A stretch of 5,226 nt of DNA from Candidatus Zixiibacteriota bacterium (GTDB lineage Bacteria > Zixibacteria > MSB-5A5 > GN15 > FEB-12), in NCBI GenBank assembly GCA_003641345.1, contig QNAD01000163.1:1-5226 (forward strand). The letters run 5' to 3'. Of this stretch, positions 1 through 3,999 are shown one piece after another. Below the pieces are notes generated by a model. That model was not told the DNA's origin, did no database searches, and saw only the letters and a program-made list of their open reading frames with translations. The position numbers and the translations under genes are program-made. Numbering within the stretch: the stretch's first letter is position 1; each line of letters starts with the position of its first letter.

Positions 1-262
1 GCAACATCTGTAAAACTTTTTCAACATACCCTTTCACAGGAACGACAGTTGAAGAACCTCGATTATGTCATTGCAAGGAATAAAACTTTATCAACCCACC
101 GTTTGCGGTGTGGAAGTGTTTTGTATAGTAAATTTATCTTTATTAATCTTGAATATTTTAATTGCTGATAACACAATAAATTGTTTCTATAATATCTGAT
201 TGTATTATCTTTGAATCTGTTTTAGAGTTGTTTTGTACAATATATAAAATTTGGGAATATAG
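1..262. other. Intergenic region upstream of the wbpB-like gene
   Basis: No convincing gene is visible. Bases 1-120 are noticeably less AT-rich than the rest. Frame 1 is open from the window edge to a TGA at 166-168 (55 codons), but its translation resembles no family I know and it could be chance or a decayed gene end. The 15-mer at 11-25 (TAAAACTTTTTCAAC) recurs with one mismatch at 81-95. A short 5-bp hairpin (CACCG/CGGTG, 97-110) is not followed by a T-run and so is not a convincing terminator. From about 120 the sequence becomes strongly AT-rich and promoter-like. Confidence 0.4.
165..193 (+). promoter_or_regulatory. Candidate sigma-70-type promoter for the wbpB-like gene
   Basis: A perfect TATAAT lies at 188-193, with CTGATA (4 of 6 matches to TTGACA) at 165-170 and a 17-bp spacer. 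The start would fall near 200, leaving a leader of about 60 nt. In such AT-rich DNA a chance TATAAT is common. A TAnnTTTG motif (206-213), the -7 element of Bacteroidetes-type promoters, is an alternative if the host belongs to that group. Confidence 0.33.
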
Positions 263-1213
263 ATGTCAAAAAATTTTGCAATTACTGGAGTTTCAGGATA
301 TATAGCTCAAAGACATTTGAAAGCAATCAAAGATACCGGCAATAAATTAGTAGCCGCTATTGATCCAAATGATTCAGCAGGTATTCTTGATGGATATTTT
401 GATAATGTTTCTTTTTTTACTGAGTTTGAACGGTTTGATAGGCATATTGAAAAACTTCGCCGACGAGATAAAGGTGCTGAGATTGATTATGTAACAATCT
501 GTTCTCCCAATCATCTACATGATGCCCATGCCCGATTTGCTATGAGAATTGGTGCTGATGTTATTTGTGAAAAACCTTTGGTATTAAATCCGTGGAATAT
601 TGATGCTTTGCAAGAATTGGAAGAAGAATACGGAAAACGGATATTTACAATTTTACAACTAAGAGTTCATCCATCAATAATTGCTTTCAAAAAAGAATTG
701 GAAAAATCAAAGTCAAAATCAAAAAAAGAAATAGAGCTGACCTATATAACTTCGCGCGGACCATGGTATCTGGTATCATGGAAAGGGAAATTGGAAAAAT
801 CAGGCGGCTTGGCAACAAATATCGGTATCCATTTTTTTGATATGTTAATGTGGTTATTTGGAAAAGTTGAACATAGCGAAGTCCATTTTAGTGATTCTAT
901 GAAAACAGCAGGATATATCGAACTTGAGAATGCCCGCGTAAAATGGCTACTTTCGATAGACAGCAATGACTTACCCGAAGATATCAGTTCTAAGGGTCAG
1001 CGTACATATCGTTCAATTACAGTTGATGATAAAGAGATTGAATTTTCAGGAGGTTTTGCTGATTTACATACGGTTGTCTATGAAAAGACATTAGCCGGAA
1101 ACGGTTTTGGATTGGAGACAGCAAGACCATCAATAGAATTAGTTCATAACCTGCGTAATATGAAGCCAATTGGGTTCAATGAAAATTCTCATTCTTTAAC
1201 TAAAACTATTTAA
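263..1213 (+). CDS. wbpB: UDP-GlcNAc-derived uronate 3-dehydrogenase (WbpB/WlbA type, Gfo/Idh/MocA family)
   Basis: This 316-residue protein matches, as I recall the sequences, the WbpB/WlbA enzymes along their whole length, which are about the same size. Those enzymes oxidise C3 of UDP-2-acetamido-2-deoxy-D-glucuronate with tightly bound NAD. This is a cytoplasmic step towards UDP-2,3-diacetamido-2,3-dideoxy-mannuronate for O-antigen. Visible signs are the N-terminal Rossmann glycine motif GVSGYIA (9-15), AIKDTGN (21-27), CSPNHLH (80-86), the family EKP with the conserved lysine K104, LTYITSRG (159-166), and the ATNIGIHFFD block (184-193) with N186 and H190 near the expected active site. The start ATG has a weak GGGA at 253-256. 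A lysine/serine-rich stretch (148-155) sits in a surface-loop position. No pathway partner (WbpA, WbpE, WbpD, WbpI types) is in the window. The subfamily call is strong; the exact substrate is inferred from family. Confidence 0.88.
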   Translation: MSKNFAITGVSGYIAQRHLKAIKDTGNKLVAAIDPNDSAGILDGYFDNVSFFTEFERFDRHIEKLRRRDKGAEIDYVTICSPNHLHDAHARFAMRIGADVICEKPLVLNPWNIDALQELEEEYGKRIFTILQLRVHPSIIAFKKELEKSKSKSKKEIELTYITSRGPWYLVSWKGKLEKSGGLATNIGIHFFDMLMWLFGKVEHSEVHFSDSMKTAGYIELENARVKWLLSIDSNDLPEDISSKGQRTYRSITVDDKEIEFSGGFADLHTVVYEKTLAGNGFGLETARPSIELVHNLRNMKPIGFNENSHSLTKTI

Positions 1214-1239
1214 GTTACATCTTTATCTTTTACTAAAGA

Positions 1240-1268
1240 TTGAATTTATAAAAATTTACTCCGATAAG
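1240..1268 (+). promoter_or_regulatory. Weak candidate promoter for cysK-cysE
   Basis: TTGAAT at 1240-1245 and GATAAG at 1263-1268 are 17 bp apart, each matching 4 of 6 consensus positions. The 102-bp gap after the wbpB-like gene and the change of pathway argue for a separate transcript starting here. A small AT-rich hairpin (ATCTTT/AAAGAT, 1225-1240) precedes it but lacks a T-run, so termination of the upstream gene is not clearly marked. Confidence 0.22.
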
Positions 1269-1276
1269 TTCTAATA

Positions 1277-1302
1277 TCTTATTTAAGTAGCCTAAAATAA
1301 GA
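1277..1302 (+). promoter_or_regulatory. Inverted repeat just upstream of the cysK ribosome binding site
   Basis: TCTTATTT (1277-1284) and AAATAAGA (1295-1302) form a perfect 8-bp inverted repeat with a 10-nt centre, ending 2 nt before the cysK Shine-Dalgarno AGGAGA. It could be an operator or an mRNA hairpin limiting access to the ribosome binding site. It is AT-only apart from one C-G pair, so chance is possible. Confidence 0.3.
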
Positions 1303-1304
1303 AC

Positions 1305-1310
1305 AGGAGA
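1305..1310 (+). promoter_or_regulatory. cysK Shine-Dalgarno sequence AGGAGA
   Basis: AGGAGA lies 5 nt before the ATG at 1316 and fixes the cysK start. It is the only strong Shine-Dalgarno sequence among the plus-strand genes here; the wbpB-like gene has only a weak GGGA and cysE has none that I can see. Confidence 0.75.
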
Positions 1311-1315
1311 AAATT

Positions 1316-2227
1316 ATGTTATTTAATAATATTGTTGATGCTATTGGTCATACTCCTTTGGTGAAACTTAATAATCTAAATAATGAAAATTCAGCAACAA
1401 TTTATCTGAAGATGGAAAGTTTTAATCCGTGTAGTTCGGTCAAGGATAGAATTGGAGCCGCTATGATTTCTGCTGCTGAAAAAGCAGGATTATTGCAAAA
1501 AGGGACAACTATTGTTGAGCCGACTTCGGGTAATACCGGAATTGCACTTGCTATGGTTGCCGCGGCTAAAGGATATAAATGTATTTTGACAATGCCGGAT
1601 ACTATGAGTTTGGAGCGAAGAGCATTGTTGAAATTTCTTGGTGCGGAAATTGTTTTGACTCCTGGCTCGGACGGAATGAAAGGTGCTATTGCAAAAGCCG
1701 AAGAGATTTCCTCGCAACCAGATTATTTTATGCCTCTTCAATTTGAAAATAAAGCTAATCCTGAAATCCATATAAACAGTACCGGACCGGAAATTATTGA
1801 TGATTTGGGCGACATTAATCTTGATGCTTTTGTTGCCGGAGTAGGTACCGGAGGAACAATTAGTGGGGCGGGAAAAGTTTTGAAAGATAAATTTGGATGT
1901 AAAATTATAGCTGTGGAACCGGAAGCATCTGCTGTTTTGTCAGGAGGAACACCTGGACCGCACCCAATACAAGGTATCGGTGCTGGATTTATCCCAAAGA
2001 ATTACAATAGCGGTGTTGTCGATGATATAATTCAAGTCAAAGCAGAAGATTCTATTTTGACTGCTAAAGAACTGGCTAAAAAAGATGGTATTGTAGCTGG
2101 TATTTCTTCTGGGGCTAATGTTTGGGCGGCACTTAAAATTGCCAAAGAGCTTGGTCCGGATAAAACAGTTGTAACTGTGATTTGCGACACAGGTGAAAGA
2201 TATCTATCTACAATGTTATTTGAATAA
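1316..2227 (+). CDS. cysK: Cysteine synthase A (O-acetylserine sulfhydrylase)
   Basis: This cytoplasmic PLP enzyme of fold type II joins O-acetylserine and sulfide to give cysteine and acetate. All family landmarks are present in order: the N-terminal IGHTPLVKL (10-18); SSVKDRIG with the PLP-binding lysine K43; the substrate loop TSGNTG (70-75); the PLP phosphate loop GTGGTISG (177-184); the CysK signature IQGIGAGFIP (218-227); GISSGA (262-267), whose serine contacts the PLP ring nitrogen; and CDTGERYLST (290-299). At 303 residues it is slightly shorter than the enteric enzyme because it stops soon after the last motif, which is common. The gene ends with tandem stops TAATAA. cysE follows after 35 bp, so the pair probably forms an operon. 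A cystathionine beta-synthase-like role is less likely given the IQGIGAGF motif and the cysE neighbour. Confidence 0.95.
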   Translation: MLFNNIVDAIGHTPLVKLNNLNNENSATIYLKMESFNPCSSVKDRIGAAMISAAEKAGLLQKGTTIVEPTSGNTGIALAMVAAAKGYKCILTMPDTMSLERRALLKFLGAEIVLTPGSDGMKGAIAKAEEISSQPDYFMPLQFENKANPEIHINSTGPEIIDDLGDINLDAFVAGVGTGGTISGAGKVLKDKFGCKIIAVEPEASAVLSGGTPGPHPIQGIGAGFIPKNYNSGVVDDIIQVKAEDSILTAKELAKKDGIVAGISSGANVWAALKIAKELGPDKTVVTVICDTGERYLSTMLFE

Positions 2228-2262
2228 TAATCAATTAATAAAATATGTCGATAATATAAAAT

Positions 2263-2829
2263 ATGATAGCAATAATCGAAGATATTAAAGCAATTTTCAG
2301 AAATGATCCGGCTTGTAGAAATATAGAATTTCTATTATATCCCGGATTCCACGCAATTACTTTTCATCGGTTTATTCATTTATTGTGGAATGTAAAAATA
2401 CCATTTCTGCCGAGACTTTTTTCACAGATTAACAGATTTTTGACAGGTCTTGAGATTCATCCGGGAGCTAAAATAGGGAAAGGTTTTTTTGTCGATCACG
2501 GAGCAGGTGTTGTAGTCGGTGAGACAACAATTATAGGAGTAAATTGCGTTCTTTTTCATAATGTAACATTAGGCGGAACCGGCAAGCATATTGGCAAAAG
2601 ACATCCAACCTTGGGCGACAATGTTTTTGTGGGTACTGGTGCCACATTATTAGGTCCTATTAAAGTTGGGGATAATGTTAGAATAGGAGCTAATAGTTTT
2701 GTGGTCATGAGAGATGTTCCATCAAATTGTACTGTAACTGGTACACCTGCTATTATTACCAAAAGGGATGGTGAGCATATTCATCTGGAATTACCCAAGA
2801 CAATTGTTCACGAGAGTCAATTAATGTAA
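2263..2829 (+). CDS. cysE: Serine O-acetyltransferase, short form
   Basis: It transfers acetyl from acetyl-CoA to L-serine, supplying O-acetylserine to CysK encoded just upstream. The 188-residue protein has a short helical N-terminal part (1-60, with DIKAIFRNDPA and a GFHAI segment as in Bacillus-type enzymes) followed by a left-handed beta helix of hexapeptide repeats (about 63-165). Diagnostic blocks are EIHPGAKIG (64-72), VDHGAGVVVGET (77-88), VTLGGTGK (101-108), GKRHPTLGDNV (111-121) and GANSFVV (142-148). By alignment H79 matches catalytic His158 of the E. coli enzyme, and E64 stands at Asp143, a substitution usual in short forms. It lacks the large N-terminal domain of the 273-residue E. 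coli protein. The C-terminus ends in Met rather than Ile. I see no Shine-Dalgarno before the ATG, so translation may depend on coupling or AT-rich leader context. A WbpD-type sugar acetyltransferase was considered and excluded by the motifs. Confidence 0.94.
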   Translation: MIAIIEDIKAIFRNDPACRNIEFLLYPGFHAITFHRFIHLLWNVKIPFLPRLFSQINRFLTGLEIHPGAKIGKGFFVDHGAGVVVGETTIIGVNCVLFHNVTLGGTGKHIGKRHPTLGDNVFVGTGATLLGPIKVGDNVRIGANSFVVMRDVPSNCTVTGTPAIITKRDGEHIHLELPKTIVHESQLM

Positions 2830-2846
2830 GTTTTAATTACTTACAT
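2824..2846 (+). terminator. Weak hairpin overlapping the end of cysE
   Basis: ATGTAAGT (2824-2831) and ACTTACAT (2839-2846) form a perfect 8-bp stem with a 7-nt loop that includes the cysE stop codon TAA (2827-2829). No T-run follows, so it is not a classic intrinsic terminator. It could protect the 3' end of the mRNA or have no role. Confidence 0.25.
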
Positions 2847-2941
2847 AATAAATTCACTTTCCCCATAATTATTATGAAAAATTAATTTTGACAGTATCTT
2901 TTCTTTTGAATTTGACACTAAAATTAAATGTACAAAAAAGC

Positions 2942-2970
2942 AAAAAAAAACCTTCCCGAAGGAAGGTTTT
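2942..2970 (-). terminator. Intrinsic terminator of the PEP-CTERM gene, UUCG loop
   Basis: Read on the minus strand this is a perfect 10-bp stem (AAAACCTTCC / GGAAGGTTTT, 2947-2970) closed by the very stable C(UUCG)G tetraloop. The stem-end Ts run straight on into the minus-strand T-run opposite the nine As at 2942-2950. It begins 18 bp past the stop of the minus-strand gene. On the plus strand only the four stem Ts follow the hairpin before an A-run, so it would be a poor terminator for cysE, although some bidirectional action is possible. Confidence 0.88.
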
Positions 2971-2988
2971 AAAAAAAGTAATTATCAC

Positions 2989-3567
2989 TTATTGTTTTTT
3001 TCTATTCAATAAATAGCCACCAGCCAAACCAAAAGTGAGAAGGAATAATGTGGCAGGTTCCGGTGCATCGGTAACTACTGTTAAAGAGATACCATCATTC
3101 CAGTAATGGCAATCAGGGTCAAAAGCAAATCCGAAATTATTGTTAGAAGCATAATCTATAAATTGTGGAAGAATACCTAAGTCGCCAAAGTTATATGTTA
3201 AATCAATACTAGTATAAGTAGGATCAGTATCAGACCATTCATCAATAAGTAAACCTTGTCCATTAAAATAATCATTAATTGTAGGATCACTATCAGGATA
3301 TACAGCTAATCCCGCAGGAACATCGTTTAACATATGTATGAAAAGTGAGTTTTCCTCATTTGTCCAATTTCTTATGTTGTCGAATTTTAAGGTAACCGAT
3401 GAAATTTCTTCGTCACCAAAATCCCAATCGATCCCCCAAGTATAAGCTCTGTAATGATCTAAATCATAAGCATCAACCGGATTTGGTTGAAAAACATGAA
3501 CGGCAGCGTTGCTTGTTACAAAAGCAAATAATAATAGCAAAGCAGTTGTTGTAATTACTTTTTTCAT
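2989..3567 (-). CDS. Small secreted protein with PEP-CTERM sorting tail
   Basis: The 192-residue product has a classic Sec signal peptide (MKK, then a hydrophobic core to about residue 18, cleavage likely after SNA at 19-21). The middle (22-165) is acidic, aromatic-rich and probably beta-sandwich-like, and I do not recognise its family. The C-terminus is a full PEP-CTERM signal: PEP at 169-171, a hydrophobic helix (about 173-187) and a basic end RKKQ. In known systems an exosortase cuts at PEP after export, and substrates are often tied to exopolysaccharide or biofilm. No exosortase gene lies in the window. The start is supported by GGAAG 7 nt upstream (opposite 3575-3579), and the gene ends just before the UUCG terminator, so it appears to be a single-gene unit. 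The sorting class is clear; the specific function is unknown. Confidence 0.88.
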   Translation of the reverse strand: MKKVITTTALLLLFAFVTSNAAVHVFQPNPVDAYDLDHYRAYTWGIDWDFGDEEISSVTLKFDNIRNWTNEENSLFIHMLNDVPAGLAVYPDSDPTINDYFNGQGLLIDEWSDTDPTYTSIDLTYNFGDLGILPQFIDYASNNNFGFAFDPDCHYWNDGISLTVVTDAPEPATLFLLTFGLAGGYLLNRKKQ

Positions 3568-3772
3568 CTAATTTCTTCCACAAATTTGATGTTAAATATA
3601 TTTATTTAATGATCTAATAAGCAATAAGTGAGCCGAAAATTATCAACTATTGAAAAACAGTAAAGTAAAATGTCTATATACAAGAGTTGCAATAGCTTAA
3701 TATGAAAATATTATTATTCAATTTTCTATATGTCTGTTATTTATTGAATTATTTAATACTAAAAGTGATTAA

Positions 3773-3786
3773 TAATTGCACAATTA
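3773..3786. repeat. 14-bp palindrome TAATTG-CA-CAATTA
   Basis: A perfect inverted repeat with 6-bp arms lies about 45 bp upstream of the candidate -10 of the repeat-protein gene. Symmetry and position would suit a dimeric regulator's operator, but palindromes are frequent in AT-rich DNA. Confidence 0.3.
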
Positions 3787-3829
3787 ATGCTAAGAAGTTG
3801 TTATTATATGGAAAATATTCCCTTAATTT

Positions 3830-3842
3830 TATACTATTTTTG
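3830..3842 (+). promoter_or_regulatory. Candidate promoter element for the repeat-protein gene
   Basis: TATACT (3830-3835) matches 5 of 6 positions of the -10 consensus and overlaps TATTTTTG (3835-3842), which fits the Bacteroidetes-type TAnnTTTG. No good -35 partner is visible. If used, the mRNA would carry a leader of roughly 150 nt. Confidence 0.22.
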
Positions 3843-3894
3843 TGAAAATATTACCTGAACAATTCATTATTTGGTTCGTTTAGTAGATAGATAG

Positions 3895-3995
3895 TTGGTT
3901 GATGAAAATGACCAAGCTACGTGAAGTAGAGAAACAGTTTTATAGCTACGGCATCAATATAAAATTTTCGTAAATATTTAAGAAGTTGTAGGTAG
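3895..3995 (+). promoter_or_regulatory. Potentially structured 5' leader with competing CTAC/GTAG pairings
   Basis: TTGATG (3899-3904) can close on CATCAA (3952-3957), or TTGGT (3895-3899) can pair with ACCAA (3911-3915); these pairings share base 3899. Inside, GCTACG occurs twice (3916-3921, 3945-3950). The GTAG at 3926-3929 can pair with the CTAC of either copy. Two further GTAG tetramers (3988-3991 and 3992-3995) lie in the AGGTAGG ribosome-binding region and could pair with the second CTAC. The layout suggests a possible switch controlling translation. It does not match the c-di-GMP-I or other riboswitch consensus sequences I know. The short pairings mean chance remains likely. Confidence 0.25.
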
Positions 3996-3999
3996 GTTT

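Larger units (their letters stand above)
3568..3999. other. Divergent intergenic region between two exported-protein genes
   Basis: This 432-bp, very AT-rich stretch separates the minus-strand PEP-CTERM gene from the plus-strand repeat-protein gene and must hold both start signals. Supported contents are a 14-bp palindrome (3773-3786), a candidate plus-strand -10 element (3830-3842) and a potentially structured leader (3895-3995). No good promoter stands out for the minus-strand gene. An ORF of 47 codons (3702-3845) and one of 23 codons (3902-3973) occur without a ribosome binding site. Confidence 0.5.

Noticed and set aside
1..168. 55-codon open frame entering from the left edge, possible gene end
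   Set aside because: It has no recognisable family, and the frame runs on into promoter-like AT-rich DNA. It cannot be told from chance without the upstream sequence.
742..966. 74-codon minus-strand ORF antisense to the wbpB-like gene
   Set aside because: It lies wholly inside a well-supported plus-strand gene, and its translation has no recognisable motifs.
1490..1771. 93-codon minus-strand ORF antisense to cysK
   Set aside because: It overlaps catalytic motifs of an unmistakable cysK; the open frame is a by-product of cysK codon use.
2556..2762. 68-codon minus-strand ORF antisense to cysE
   Set aside because: It is a mirror of the hexapeptide repeat coding sequence with no features of its own.
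2263..2829. WbpD-type sugar N-acetyltransferase as a pathway partner of the wbpB-like gene
   Set aside because: The hexapeptide protein has CysE-specific blocks (DHGAGVVVGET, VTLGGTGK, GKRHPT) and sits directly after cysK.
2864..2876. Palindrome CATAATTATTATG as a cysE terminator
   Set aside because: The arms leave a one-base loop, which cannot form an RNA hairpin without unpairing, and no T-run follows.
3702..3845. 47-codon plus-strand ORF with a hydrophobic, Leu-rich translation
   Set aside because: It has no ribosome binding site, its composition is that of translated AT-rich DNA, and it covers the candidate promoter of the next gene.
3895..3960. c-di-GMP-I (GEMM) riboswitch
   Set aside because: The GCTACG segments recall part of that family, but the conserved GCAAACC and GACGCAAAG blocks and the GNRA tetraloop-receptor arrangement are not present.
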